Assembly: GCA_945861535.1 (NCBI GenBank)
Contig: CAMAUZ010000028.1
Coordinates: forward strand, 1-64,000
Origin: Akkermansia muciniphila
GTDB taxonomy: Bacteria; Verrucomicrobiota; Verrucomicrobiia; Limisphaerales; BJHT01
Reading direction: 5' to 3'
DNA length: 64,000 bases
The notes under the pieces are model-generated. The model was not told the DNA's origin. It was given only the letters and a program-made list of their open reading frames with translations, and did not search any database. How positions within the stretch are numbered: the first letter of the stretch is position 1; every line of letters starts with the position of its first letter. Shown piece after piece: positions 55,235 to 64,000 of this stretch. A program made the translations under genes and the position numbers.

Positions 55235-57058
55235 ATGAAGTTATGTTTGCCGCTGTGCGCGGTGATGGTGAGTTGTTGGGCGATGGCCTCCGAGCCAGCG
55301 CGAGTACCGGAATCCCGGCAGGCCGCCGCACCGTTGCGCAGCGACCCGGTAGCAAGGACCACCCCGGTCCCATTGCTGGCGGTCAATGCGGCGCCTGGCC
55401 AGGTGACAAAGGAGTCGGCGGACTTCTCCGTGTGGCAGGTCGATTCCATGGAGAAGGTTTTCCGGGAGGCAGCCCTGCCAAACCTGCCTCGTGGCGACCT
55501 AACCATCGACGCCGCACGTAACGAAGTCATCTCTGCCCAAGTCGTCGTCTGGTGCAAGGAACCGATGGAAAAAGTGGCTTGCCGGGCAGGCACTCTCAAG
55601 CTGGGGGCAGGTCAGCCCATCCCCGCGCCGCGGGTCAGATGGGTCGGTTACGTGCCGGTGGGAACGGACTGGAAACAGATCAGTGGCCCCTTTAAGCCTT
55701 TCCCTGATCCGCTGATGGAGAATGCTCCCGAAAAGATCGAACCTGGAATGGCGCAACCGATCTGGTTGACCTATAAGATCCCGGCTGATTCAGCGCCGGG
55801 ACTGTATCAGGGAGAGGTGGAGGTCGAGGCGACCATCCAGGGAAAGGTTCGGGCGATGAAATTTCCGCTGCGGATTCAGGTGTATGCCGCGAAGCTGCCG
55901 GACACGCGCACGCTCAAGGTCAGCAACTGGACATGGTTTGACAACAGTGGCGTAGCCAAACTGTGCGGCGTGGAGGAAGTTTACAGCGAGCCGTTCTGGA
56001 AACTGATGGAAGTGGTGGCACAAAACATGGCGGCTCACCGCCAGAACGTCATCTTCACACCGCTGCAGGGCGGGTGGTCGCAGAACGATCTGATCACTGC
56101 CAAAGTGAACCCGCAAGGGAAGCTGGAAATTGACTTTACCCTGTTCGATCGCTGGGTGACCATATTCCGAGCGGCCGGAGTGGACGGTCTGATCGAAGGG
56201 GTCCAACTGGCCCGCCCGAACAAAAGAGGAGGAAAAAACTACATCGCAGATGGGGGACACTTCAAATCTGTGGCGTGGAAAATCGAAGAAGGCAAAGCGG
56301 TGCGCGTGTGGCTCGGCTCGATGAGCGAGGAATATGACCAGTATCTTGCGCTCTATCTCCCGGCACTGCAGAAGCATCTTGAAGCGAAGGGTTGGCTGAA
56401 GAGCTATGTCCAGCACATTTATGATGAACCACAGCCGAGCCACGCTGAGACCTACAATCTGTTCGTTAAACGGGTCAAGCAGTACGCTCCCTGGATTAGG
56501 ATCATCGACGCGGTCTCGACGGACAAGGTGCTCGCATCGGTTGACATCATGGTGCCGCTCTACGGCGCGGCCTTCACGCCGAAGGCCGTGGCGGAGCGGG
56601 TGCGTGCGAAAGACAAAGAGCTGTGGTTCTACACCTGCATCGCCCCCAGTCCTTTGAATCGCTTTATCTCCGAACCCCCGACCCATCCCCGGTTGCTGCA
56701 TTGGGCGAATTTCACCACCCATACCACCGGCTATCTGCATTGGGGGTATAATTGGTGGATAGAGCGGAAGGATCCGCTCCAAGGCAGGTGGAAACTTCGG
56801 CCCGGCGACGAATGGCTGGTGTATCCCAAGCCGGGTGGGGTGCTGGATTCCATCCGGTCGGAGGCGATCCTCGAGGGGCTGCAGGATCACGAATTGCTCG
56901 TCACGCTGGCCGCGCGGGACGCCACGGCGGCCGAGCGGATTGGCAAAATGCCCGGCCGGCATAATGCGAAATCCAAAGAGACCACCGGGCCGCGTCGTGA
57001 CAGCGTTGAGACGTTGCGGGCGGCAAGGAAGGAATTGTTGCAGGCGCTCAGCGAGTGA
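55235..57058 (+). CDS. Exported DUF4091-type glycoside-hydrolase-like protein
   Basis: 607 residues with a signal peptide (LCLPLCAVMVSCWAMA). The N-terminal third is a beta-sandwich with TIDAARNEVISAQVVVW and PGLYQGEVEVEA. The middle is a TIM-barrel-like part: KVSNWTWFDNSGVAKLCG, then QHIYDEPQPSHAETY (an acidic pair of the DEP type), then YTCIAPSPLNRFI. Near the end is the DUF4091 signature HTTGYLHWGYNWW and LEGLQDHELL. The substrate is not known to me. The ATG at 55235 is chosen over a TTG at 55223. Confidence 0.82.
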   Translation: MKLCLPLCAVMVSCWAMASEPARVPESRQAAAPLRSDPVARTTPVPLLAVNAAPGQVTKESADFSVWQVDSMEKVFREAALPNLPRGDLTIDAARNEVISAQVVVWCKEPMEKVACRAGTLKLGAGQPIPAPRVRWVGYVPVGTDWKQISGPFKPFPDPLMENAPEKIEPGMAQPIWLTYKIPADSAPGLYQGEVEVEATIQGKVRAMKFPLRIQVYAAKLPDTRTLKVSNWTWFDNSGVAKLCGVEEVYSEPFWKLMEVVAQNMAAHRQNVIFTPLQGGWSQNDLITAKVNPQGKLEIDFTLFDRWVTIFRAAGVDGLIEGVQLARPNKRGGKNYIADGGHFKSVAWKIEEGKAVRVWLGSMSEEYDQYLALYLPALQKHLEAKGWLKSYVQHIYDEPQPSHAETYNLFVKRVKQYAPWIRIIDAVSTDKVLASVDIMVPLYGAAFTPKAVAERVRAKDKELWFYTCIAPSPLNRFISEPPTHPRLLHWANFTTHTTGYLHWGYNWWIERKDPLQGRWKLRPGDEWLVYPKPGGVLDSIRSEAILEGLQDHELLVTLAARDATAAERIGKMPGRHNAKSKETTGPRRDSVETLRAARKELLQALSE

Positions 57059-57172
57059 TCCGACTGCTCAACACTCCGGGACTTTGCATCACAAGTTCGC
57101 TTGCAATATTTTGAACAGCCAACCAACCGTAATCATCCCGATGAGCATGACAATCCACCGCGGAGCAGTGCA

Positions 57173-58870
57173 ATGATGACCTCCCTTTCGACTGTAAAAG
57201 CTGGATTGTTAATGCTGACCCTTCTCCTCGTGCGGGTGGTCACTGTCTGCGGACAAAGCGCCAAGCCATCCCCAAACTCCACTGCCCATGCCTTTACCTT
57301 CAGTGATGCTGGCGAAGCCGCAGGGATTTTCCCGCACGCCGCCGGCACTCGAGGCCACGCTGCCGCCTGGGGCGACGTCGATGGCAGCGGCTTCCCTTCT
57401 CTCTTTATCGGCGTGTTCCACTACTCCAACTCGAGAACCAGCCTCTTCCTCCGCAACAAGCAGGGCCACTTTCAACTCGGCGATCAGACAGCAATCTCCC
57501 TCTCCAGTTGCGCCAGTGGAGCTATCTTTGTTGACCTGACGAATAGTGGTCATCTTGATCTCTATGTTTCCAACAACGCCCGCGAGAGCGAGGGTACCAA
57601 AGGCGCTCCCAGCGCCCTTTTCCGTGGCGATGGTACGGGCCGCTTCACCGATGTCTCCAAAAACAGCGGCGCGTGTCCACCCGGGCTCCTGGGGCGGACG
57701 GTTGCCGCGCTTGATTACGACGGCGACGGACTGCTGGATCTCATTGTCTGCGATTTTTACTACTCGAGCAGGTCACCCAAAGGCCTGGCACTTTTTCACA
57801 ACAAGGGCGACTATCATTTTGAAGAAGTCGCCGGAGCTGTCGGGCTCCCGCAGGGCGCATCCATCGCCGGCGCAGCTGTCGCCGACCTCAACGACGATGG
57901 CTGGCCCGATCTTGTCCTCGTCAGTGCCGACGGCAACAACCGCATCTTCTTGAACGACGGCCACGGCAAATTTAGCAAAGCGGCGGATGCCCAAAACGTC
58001 CTCGCCTGGAAGAACCTCCCTGCCAACGATTTTCCCACCGGAGTCTGCATAACCGACCTGAATCGCGACGGCCTTCCCGACATCGTCATCGGCCACCACT
58101 TCAAGGCTCCCTGGCAGAAACCCGTCTCCATCCGTTTCTACCTTAATCGTGGAATCAAAAACGGCAGTCCCAATTTTGAAGACATCACCCAGGCTGCGGG
58201 CATTACGCCCCTTGGGATGAAGGCGCCGCATGTCGAAATTCAGGACTTCGACAATGACGGCTGGCCCGATATCTTCGCGAGCGTGGTTAAATTCAAGGAC
58301 AACAAGCCGTATCCACTGATCTACAAGAACATCGGTCTGCAAAATGGCATCCCGCGCTTCCGCGAGGACGTTTGGGGCGTCAACGATTTTCCGACCTACC
58401 AGGACACGCATACGGGCGGTGGATCGGATGGTTTTTTTCGCCAGATGCTCGCCAGCAAAAAGATCTTGTATGCCGCCGCCGCCCCGAGCGCCGATTACGA
58501 TCGCGATGGCAAGCTCGACATCTTCATGGCCACTTGGTGGGTCGATTCCCGCCCTGTCCTTCTGCGCAACGATACCCCCGGCGGTAACTGGCTTGAAATT
58601 CAAGTCCAGGGCAGCGGCAAGGTGAATCGCATGGGAATTGGCTCCGTTATCAACATCTACCGCCTCGGAAAAACCGGTGACAAGGCAAGCCTCCTTGGCA
58701 GCAGGGAAATAGCCATAGGCTATGGATGGTGTTCCGGTCAGGAAGCCGTCGCCCATTTCGGATTGGGCAAGGAAGAGCAGGTTGACGTGGAAGTCATCCT
58801 TCCGCACGGCAGGGGCAGGGTGTTGAACCAGGGAGTCAAAGCCGGTCAACGACTGGTGATCCGGCCTTAA
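57173..58870 (+). CDS. Exported FG-GAP/VCBS repeat protein with ASPIC/UnbV domain
   Basis: 565 residues with a signal peptide (KAGLLMLTLLLVRVVTVCG). At least seven Ca-binding FG-GAP-like motifs: WGDVDGSGFPSLFI, FVDLTNSGHLDLYV, LDYDGDGLLDLIV, VADLNDDGWPDLVL, ITDLNRDGLPDIVI, IQDFDNDGWPDIFA, SADYDRDGKLDIFM. This predicts an integrin-like seven-bladed propeller. The C-terminal 110 residues match the ASPIC/UnbV domain (NWLEIQVQGSGKVNRMGIGS; GYGWCSGQEAVAHFGLG). Such proteins are found at cell surfaces and may bind glycans. 114 bp follow the DUF4091 gene; same strand. Confidence 0.88.
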   Translation: MMTSLSTVKAGLLMLTLLLVRVVTVCGQSAKPSPNSTAHAFTFSDAGEAAGIFPHAAGTRGHAAAWGDVDGSGFPSLFIGVFHYSNSRTSLFLRNKQGHFQLGDQTAISLSSCASGAIFVDLTNSGHLDLYVSNNARESEGTKGAPSALFRGDGTGRFTDVSKNSGACPPGLLGRTVAALDYDGDGLLDLIVCDFYYSSRSPKGLALFHNKGDYHFEEVAGAVGLPQGASIAGAAVADLNDDGWPDLVLVSADGNNRIFLNDGHGKFSKAADAQNVLAWKNLPANDFPTGVCITDLNRDGLPDIVIGHHFKAPWQKPVSIRFYLNRGIKNGSPNFEDITQAAGITPLGMKAPHVEIQDFDNDGWPDIFASVVKFKDNKPYPLIYKNIGLQNGIPRFREDVWGVNDFPTYQDTHTGGGSDGFFRQMLASKKILYAAAAPSADYDRDGKLDIFMATWWVDSRPVLLRNDTPGGNWLEIQVQGSGKVNRMGIGSVINIYRLGKTGDKASLLGSREIAIGYGWCSGQEAVAHFGLGKEEQVDVEVILPHGRGRVLNQGVKAGQRLVIRP

Positions 58871-58918
58871 GCCGACAACGGCTGAACCTGCTAAAAAATA
58901 TCCCGAAACTCAAGTTCC

Positions 58919-60448
58919 ATGAAGACAACATTTCATAAATCACAAAACAGCCGCCAGGGCACTTGGCAGCGGACCACTCCGGCGTCACAGTCGTCTGGCC
59001 GCAAAAACCATGTGATTGGGGTTTGGCTGGCCGTCTTCGCGCTGGTGGTGCCCGCCGTATCCGCCCCTCCTCCAACTAACAAGGCTGTCCCTGCTGCTAA
59101 AAATGCCGCCAAGGCCAAGCCTGCGCCTGATTCTCCAAAGGCCTGGGTTCCACCTGTGCTGCCAGGTGGCAAATTGGTGGTTACAGACACATCGCCTGAC
59201 TTTCTCACGCCACCAGCCACCATCGATCCGGAAGTGCAAATTGCCAAGGCGGTGCCGACCGTCGATTTCGCCTATTTTCCGGGGCAGACATACCGGGCGG
59301 AAATCTGGTCAACCTGGGGAGACAGCGTGTGCGCCCACGGCAAATATTATGCCTCGCTGGGCGATCACATGTATCCGGGCAAAAAATACCCCGAGTCTCC
59401 CGATCATCACGGGGCGGCCTATGTTTACGAATACGACCCCGCCGCCAAAACCTTCCGCCTGCTCATGAACACCAGCGACGTGCTCAAGCTGCCGGAAGGG
59501 GAGTATATGCCGGGCAAGATTCACAGCCGGCTGGACATGGGGAGTGACGGCTGGTTGTATTGCGGCACTCATCGGGGTTCAGAAAAGGCAACGGCAAATC
59601 CATCATTGAATTACAAAGGCGACTGGATCCTGCGCTGCAATCCCGCCACGGGCAAGTCCGGGGTGGTCGTTCAGGGGCCGGTTCCCAAGCATTGCATTCC
59701 CAACAGTGCGCTGGATGCGAAGCGAATGATTTTCTACGGCGGCACTGCGGTCGGCGATAAAAAGGACAGTGCCAATGCGGAAGGTGCCATCATGTTCTTC
59801 GCCTATGACGTGGTAAACCATAAGCTGCTTTATTCGGGGAATAACGGTCCGGCGCGCGGCATGATCCTGGCTTCGTCCACAGGAAAAGTCTATTACACTC
59901 CGGGCACGTCGTTATCTCCAATCATGTGCTACGACCCGTCCACCCCCGGCCAGCCACCGAAGCAGATTCCGGGAGTGATCGGGAACCGCACAGCCACGCG
60001 CGAGACTCCCAGTGGGATGGTTTACACCACTTCACAGGCGGGAAGCAACTCCGCCATGTATTCCTTCAACACCAAAACCGAGAAAGCCGAAATGCTGGCT
60101 CCGCTCGCCATTGGCAAGGGGCCGGATTACGTCGCTGCCGTGGAGGCTGATCCGGGAGGACGCTATGTTTACTATACTTTGGGCGCTCACGGTGGCAGCC
60201 AGGCTGTTGGTTCGGCCATCGTGCAGTTCGACACCAAGACCAGAAAGAAGAAAGTCATAGCCTTCCTGTCACCCTTCATCCAAAAAAGGTATGGTGTCAC
60301 GCCAGTGGGTTCCTTCAGCATCTCGGTCGATGAGAAGGGGGAGACGGTCTTCGTCACTTGGAACTGCGCGCGCGACGGCGTGGGGCGAGCATGGGACACG
60401 GTCGGGCTATCCGTAGTTCACATCCCGGCCGCCGAACGCGAGCCATGA
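58919..60448 (+). CDS. Exported beta-propeller-like protein of unknown function
   Basis: 509 residues. A long basic N-region precedes the hydrophobic signal (IGVWLAVFALVVPAVSA). A Lys/Ala/Pro linker (PAAKNAAKAKPAPD) follows. The body has repeated blade-like segments: YVYEYDPAAKTFRLLMNT, SDGWLYCGTHRG, WILRCNPATGKSGVVVQGP, GKVYYTPGTSLSPIMCYDPS and AMYSFNTKTEKAEMLAPL. This is the pattern of six- to eight-bladed propellers of the lyase/oxidoreductase class. Conserved His and Cys (HCIPNSALD) may be active-site residues. Not assigned to a named family. ATG at 58919, 48 bp after the previous stop. Confidence 0.65.
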   Translation: MKTTFHKSQNSRQGTWQRTTPASQSSGRKNHVIGVWLAVFALVVPAVSAPPPTNKAVPAAKNAAKAKPAPDSPKAWVPPVLPGGKLVVTDTSPDFLTPPATIDPEVQIAKAVPTVDFAYFPGQTYRAEIWSTWGDSVCAHGKYYASLGDHMYPGKKYPESPDHHGAAYVYEYDPAAKTFRLLMNTSDVLKLPEGEYMPGKIHSRLDMGSDGWLYCGTHRGSEKATANPSLNYKGDWILRCNPATGKSGVVVQGPVPKHCIPNSALDAKRMIFYGGTAVGDKKDSANAEGAIMFFAYDVVNHKLLYSGNNGPARGMILASSTGKVYYTPGTSLSPIMCYDPSTPGQPPKQIPGVIGNRTATRETPSGMVYTTSQAGSNSAMYSFNTKTEKAEMLAPLAIGKGPDYVAAVEADPGGRYVYYTLGAHGGSQAVGSAIVQFDTKTRKKKVIAFLSPFIQKRYGVTPVGSFSISVDEKGETVFVTWNCARDGVGRAWDTVGLSVVHIPAAEREP

Positions 60449-60573
60449 GGATTTCTCCAGCCCGTGCCTCGGTCGCCGAATGAGGAAAAAAGAACATTAA
60501 ATGACAGAACCGTATCCATGCGGATGGTTTAACCACGCGTAAAAACACGAAATCCGCAATTCCTACCCATCAC

Positions 60574-61959
60574 ATGAAAAACCAAATACCATCTGTGACG
60601 CTGGCGCTTTGCCTCATCCTGTCGATATTGAGTGGCCTTGCGTTTGCCATCGAACCGGCAGCGGTGCCCCCGCTGCCACCCGCGGTAGCAAAGCAGACCA
60701 TCAAGGCCGCGGAATTTGTGAACATGGCAGCGCTTGACTGCGGACTGCAAGCCGCCATCGACGCGGCCGGGCCGGACGGAGCCATCGTCCTGATACCACC
60801 GGGAATTTATCCATTGCACCGGGCGTTGATATTGCGGAGCAATGTCATCTTGCGCGGCAGCGGCGAGTCCACGGTGCTGCGCAAGGAAGGCATCCCCGGA
60901 GGTCTGCTGGCGGTGGAAGCCCCAAAGGGAGCAGGTGAGGTGGTCATCCGGGTCGGCAAAGGTTCGCCTTTCCGAATCGGCCAGGCGATCGGCATTACCT
61001 CCCCATACCCGGAAGGGGGCGCCTGGAACTCCACCCACACGTTCGTCAAGGACATCCAAGGTGGCCGCATTATCCTGGAGGGAGCGGCCAAGTGCCGGTA
61101 TTCGCTCGGGATCAAACCAACCGCCTTGGGCATCCACCCGGCCATCTTCGCCAACGGACAGACCAACGTGGCCATCGAGAACCTGGCCATCGACCACACT
61201 TCACCCGTTGCGGGCAGTCGGGTGGGCAGGGTGGATTTCACCTTTTCGGCCATTGAGTTGGAAAAGTGCCATCGAGTCCTCATCCGTAATGTATCCGTGA
61301 CCGGTTGGCCTTCGGACGGCATCAGTGTGCAGGGAGGGTCCGAGGCGCTGGTCACCGGTTGCCGGGTCACCAAGTGTGGCGGACATGGATTTCATCCCGG
61401 AACCAAGATTCACGACTCGGTATTTACGGAGAATATCGCCCGCGGCAACAAAGGCGACGGGTTGTTCTTCTGCCTCGGAGTGCGGAATATCACCGTCAGC
61501 AAAAGCATTTTCAGCGGCAACTCCGCCAGCGGCATCGGTGACCTGGGTTGTGCCGGTGACACGTTGAATACCTGCATTGGAAACACCTGCACGGATAATG
61601 GCCGAGCGGGCATCCATATGAATGGATACAGAAACACGGATGGCAGGAATAACTCCGTCATCAACAATATCTGCCTGAACAACTCCCGCTCCAAGCCCGG
61701 CGCGTATCCGGGCATCCTCCTCTCGGACACCAAGGACAGTCTGGTCGAGGGTAACCGTTGTGGCGACGATCAGAAGACTCCAACTCAACTCATGGGCATT
61801 CGCGAGACCGGCAGAAGCGACCGTAATCAGATAGTCAACAACCAGTCTGCTCGCGCAACTAAGGACGAGACCAGCATTGTGATACTTGGGGCGAACACCA
61901 AGGCAGCGGGGAACACGGAATGGCGAATGGAGGAACGCCCCGTCACTCTGAACCAATGA
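60574..61959 (+). CDS. Exported right-handed beta-helix protein (pectate-lyase-like)
   Basis: 461 residues with a signal peptide (ALCLILSILSGLAFA). It opens with LQAAIDAAGPDGAIVLIPPG, the N-terminal capping segment of pectin-lyase-fold proteins, then regular coils: VAIENLAIDHT, VLIRNVSVTGWPSDGISVQG, ALVTGCRVTKCGGHGFHPG, VFTENIARGNKGDGLFFC, NISGNSASGIGD-type coils, and NNICLNNSRSKPGAYPGILL. A polysaccharide lyase or hydrolase is possible, but the catalytic residues cannot be fixed by eye. 125 bp after the propeller gene. Confidence 0.82.
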   Translation: MKNQIPSVTLALCLILSILSGLAFAIEPAAVPPLPPAVAKQTIKAAEFVNMAALDCGLQAAIDAAGPDGAIVLIPPGIYPLHRALILRSNVILRGSGESTVLRKEGIPGGLLAVEAPKGAGEVVIRVGKGSPFRIGQAIGITSPYPEGGAWNSTHTFVKDIQGGRIILEGAAKCRYSLGIKPTALGIHPAIFANGQTNVAIENLAIDHTSPVAGSRVGRVDFTFSAIELEKCHRVLIRNVSVTGWPSDGISVQGGSEALVTGCRVTKCGGHGFHPGTKIHDSVFTENIARGNKGDGLFFCLGVRNITVSKSIFSGNSASGIGDLGCAGDTLNTCIGNTCTDNGRAGIHMNGYRNTDGRNNSVINNICLNNSRSKPGAYPGILLSDTKDSLVEGNRCGDDQKTPTQLMGIRETGRSDRNQIVNNQSARATKDETSIVILGANTKAAGNTEWRMEERPVTLNQ

Positions 61960-61991
61960 ATTAATGAGAGCCTGTTTCAAAACTCCGGTTG

Positions 61992-62054
61992 GGAGTTCCG
62001 CGTTTACGCCGATCGGGCGTTGCGGGGCAGCGGACCGCGTAAACGCGGAACTCC
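61992..62054. repeat. Inverted repeat with perfect 18-bp arms (GGAGTTCCGCGTTTACGC)
   Basis: Left arm 61992-62009 and right arm 62037-62054 are exact reverse complements with a 27-bp spacer. It lies between the beta-helix and DUF4838 genes and might act as a stem loop in the shared transcript. Confidence 0.85.
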
Positions 62055-62153
62055 AAACCCGGGCCTGCGCTGCTCATGTGACTTTTCAAACACCCCCTGA
62101 AACTCCCTGACTAAATGAGACTCCCTACCCAAATGAAATTCCCCACCCAACCC

Positions 62154-64000
62154 ATGAAAAACAGAATTCCCGAACTGGCATTGACGCTCTGGGTTGCCCT
62201 GGCGGCTACCGGCGCGTCGGCGCTGGCCGGCGCGAGTGACGAGTTTACCGCGTCGCCCGAACGCCGTGCGAAATTGCTGGCCGCGGCGCATACCCGCAAT
62301 CAGGAGCGCATCGCACCGAGAGTGGCCGGTACGACCTTGGTGGACAATGGCCAGCCGACGGCGGTGATCGTCGGGGTCGAAAACCTGCCCGCCGGCAAAT
62401 TGTTGCAGGACTGGGTCAAGCGGATGAGTGGCGCCGAGCTGCCCATCGTGGACCAACCGGTGGCGGGGCGCGTCAGCATTTATTTGGGCAAGGCGGCGCT
62501 GGCAGCGGGGCTTGGCCTTGCCGATCTAGAAAGTCGCTCGCAGGAAGGGCTGCGCGTGAAGTGCGATGGCAAGAGTGTCTATATCGCCGGCCAGTCCGAT
62601 GCCGCGACGGTGCGCGCGGTGGGGCGGTTTTTGGAGGAGGAATTCGGGTGCCGCTGGCTGGCCGATACTGAGTGGGGCCGGGTTTATCCCGAACTGAAAA
62701 CCCTGCGCGTCCGGACCGGTGAATTTCGGGAAACTCCGGGATTTGTTTACCGGCGCATCTGGGGGCCTGAGGGCGCATTTCACAACGTGCCGTGGAATCT
62801 CTGGAACGGCGACGGCGGCCTGGGCATCCCGATGAGCCACAGTTGGAGCATTCTCGGCAAAGAAGACTTCAAGCTGCATCCGGAGTGGTTCCGCCTGGAC
62901 GAAACCGGCAAGCGCATCAACGGCCCGTGGTACAATCTCGGTCATCCGGAGGTCCGCAAACGGTTCCTCGAATGGGCGTTGAAGGCGAGCGATGGAGGGC
63001 GGAAAAGCATTTCGCTGTCGCCGCCGGATGATCACCGGGAGGATTTCAGTCCCGAGGCCAGGCGTTATGACAATCCGGCCATGGTCGATCCTTCGTCCGG
63101 GCGGGTCTCGATGACCGACCGGTTTGTAGGCATTGCCAATGAGGCTGCGACGGCGCTTCACAAGCTGAACCCGTCCATCCTCTGCGGTTTCTATGCCTAT
63201 TCCGACTACACGCTGCCGCCGACCAAGCCCGAGCTGGCGAAGCTGTCCCCGGCGTTGTGTGTCTGGGTCGCCCCCATCCGGTACAGTCGCTACCATCCCC
63301 TCGGACATCCGAACTCGGCCTCCATCCAGCAGTTGAAGCAGATCATCGACGACTGGAGCGGCCATGCGACGTCGATGGGGTTGCGTACCTACAACTACAA
63401 TCTGGCCGAGGTGCTGACGCCCTTCTCCAAAATCTCCACCTGGGCTCATGATCTGCCCTACCTGCGGCAGCGCGGTTTTATCGGCGCAAGCCTTGAGTCG
63501 TTCAATGACTGGGAAATCTACGCTCCCCATCTCTACCTTTCGATCCGGCTCGCCTATGATCCCCGGCTCGATCCGTGGGAAATCATGGCCGACTATTGGG
63601 ACAAGGCTTACGGCCCGGCCGCGGCAGTCATGGAGAAATATTGGATGGAGGTGGACGCGGCATTCATCAACCTCAAGACGGATACCGGTTCGATTCATGC
63701 CCTGCACCATGTCTATACGCCCGAGAGACTGAAGACCCTCGCTGGCTACCTCACGGAAGCGGAACGTCTTGCCACGGGTTCCAAAGGCGACGCCCACCGG
63801 GTGAGTCTCGCCCGGCGTGGACTCACGCGCGCCAACTTCTGGCGGTCGTGGTATGACGCCGTGAACAGCGGCAACATCGATGGCGCGGCGGAGACGGTTA
63901 CCAAGTGGGGTGCGTTCGTGAAGGAATCCATCGCCTCCCGGAACGCCAACAAATACGCCGACACCTATCTCCAGCGCTTCGTGGGCAAGAACACCTGGTC
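62154..64000 (+). CDS. Exported DUF4838 protein (partial at the right edge)
   Basis: At least 615 residues are open to the last base of the window. A signal peptide (ELALTLWVALAATGASALA) starts at the ATG at 62154; an in-frame ATG at 62133 would add 7 residues. The N-terminal part (LVDNGQPTAVIVGVENLPAG; LLQDWVKRMSGAELPI) is of the glucuronidase-like domain found before many GH barrels. Then come FLEEEFGCRWLADTEWGRVY, the DUF4838 core with MSHSWSILG, SPPDDHREDF and LCGFYAYSDYTLPP, and GFIGASLESFNDW near 1330 bp into the gene. Predicted extracellular glycan processing; substrate unknown. Confidence 0.85.
   Translation, partial: MKNRIPELALTLWVALAATGASALAGASDEFTASPERRAKLLAAAHTRNQERIAPRVAGTTLVDNGQPTAVIVGVENLPAGKLLQDWVKRMSGAELPIVDQPVAGRVSIYLGKAALAAGLGLADLESRSQEGLRVKCDGKSVYIAGQSDAATVRAVGRFLEEEFGCRWLADTEWGRVYPELKTLRVRTGEFRETPGFVYRRIWGPEGAFHNVPWNLWNGDGGLGIPMSHSWSILGKEDFKLHPEWFRLDETGKRINGPWYNLGHPEVRKRFLEWALKASDGGRKSISLSPPDDHREDFSPEARRYDNPAMVDPSSGRVSMTDRFVGIANEAATALHKLNPSILCGFYAYSDYTLPPTKPELAKLSPALCVWVAPIRYSRYHPLGHPNSASIQQLKQIIDDWSGHATSMGLRTYNYNLAEVLTPFSKISTWAHDLPYLRQRGFIGASLESFNDWEIYAPHLYLSIRLAYDPRLDPWEIMADYWDKAYGPAAAVMEKYWMEVDAAFINLKTDTGSIHALHHVYTPERLKTLAGYLTEAERLATGSKGDAHRVSLARRGLTRANFWRSWYDAVNSGNIDGAAETVTKWGAFVKESIASRNANKYADTYLQRFVGKNTW

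Noticed and set aside
61305..61567. Overlapping short frames inside the beta-helix gene
   Set aside because: Alternative-frame shadows of an intact signal-peptide protein.

Overview
High-GC window from a free-living member of the Verrucomicrobiota, by inference from several traits: many signal-peptide proteins of families common there (DUF4838, DUF4091, UnbV/ASPIC, Tat-type Gfo/Idh/MocA), a pseudopilin with the planctomycete/verrucomicrobial form of the prepilin signal, a DUF4338-ISAs1 transposase relic, and very many palindromic intergenic repeats. I could not run any search, so the family calls rest on motifs read by eye.

Layout. 1-3.5 kb: transposase tail, secreted SGNH hydrolase, an unknown secreted protein, a tiny Lys/Ala/Pro-repeat protein, and an RraA-family protein. 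3.7-13.8 kb (minus strand): four very large secreted proteins in the order B'-A'-B-A, a duplicated two-gene module of unknown function. 14.2-19.2 kb (plus): xseB-dxs, a repeat-rich gap, a VapBC-type toxin-antitoxin pair, and isocitrate dehydrogenase. 19.4-22.6 kb: a decayed gene, apbE carrying an internal palindromic repeat, and a Tat-exported oxidoreductase. 22.8-26.9 kb (minus): an exopolysaccharide export trio (outer-membrane barrel, OPX protein, tyrosine autokinase) without glycosyltransferases, next to a dead DUF4338-ISAs1 transposase. 28.8-41.1 kb: mostly housekeeping genes (sppA, upp, three consecutive CNNM/CBS transporters, a formylglycine-generating enzyme, rsmI, ppdK). 41.1-54 kb: genes separated by long repeat blocks (Ig-domain surface protein, SMP-30 lipoprotein, rlmN, a nucleotidyltransferase pair, vsr, sialidase, CocE/NonD hydrolase). 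54.0-64.0 kb (plus): a co-directional run of exported proteins (pseudopilin, lipoprotein, DUF4091, FG-GAP/ASPIC, beta-propeller, beta-helix, DUF4838) that looks like a carbohydrate-processing locus and runs off the right edge.

The most notable structure is not a gene. Intergenic spaces hold at least ten families of interspersed inverted repeats. One family has about 21-bp terminal inverted repeats (reading GCAAGAAACTGAGATGCGCCC at one end) around exchangeable palindromic cores. It occurs as at least four complete copies and several solo ends, a MITE-like pattern. Other repeats have entered reading frames (apbE, vsr, and possibly the start of the 8.8-11.5 kb gene). The second notable item is the B'-A'-B-A array, in which all four proteins appear to be remote relatives of one another.
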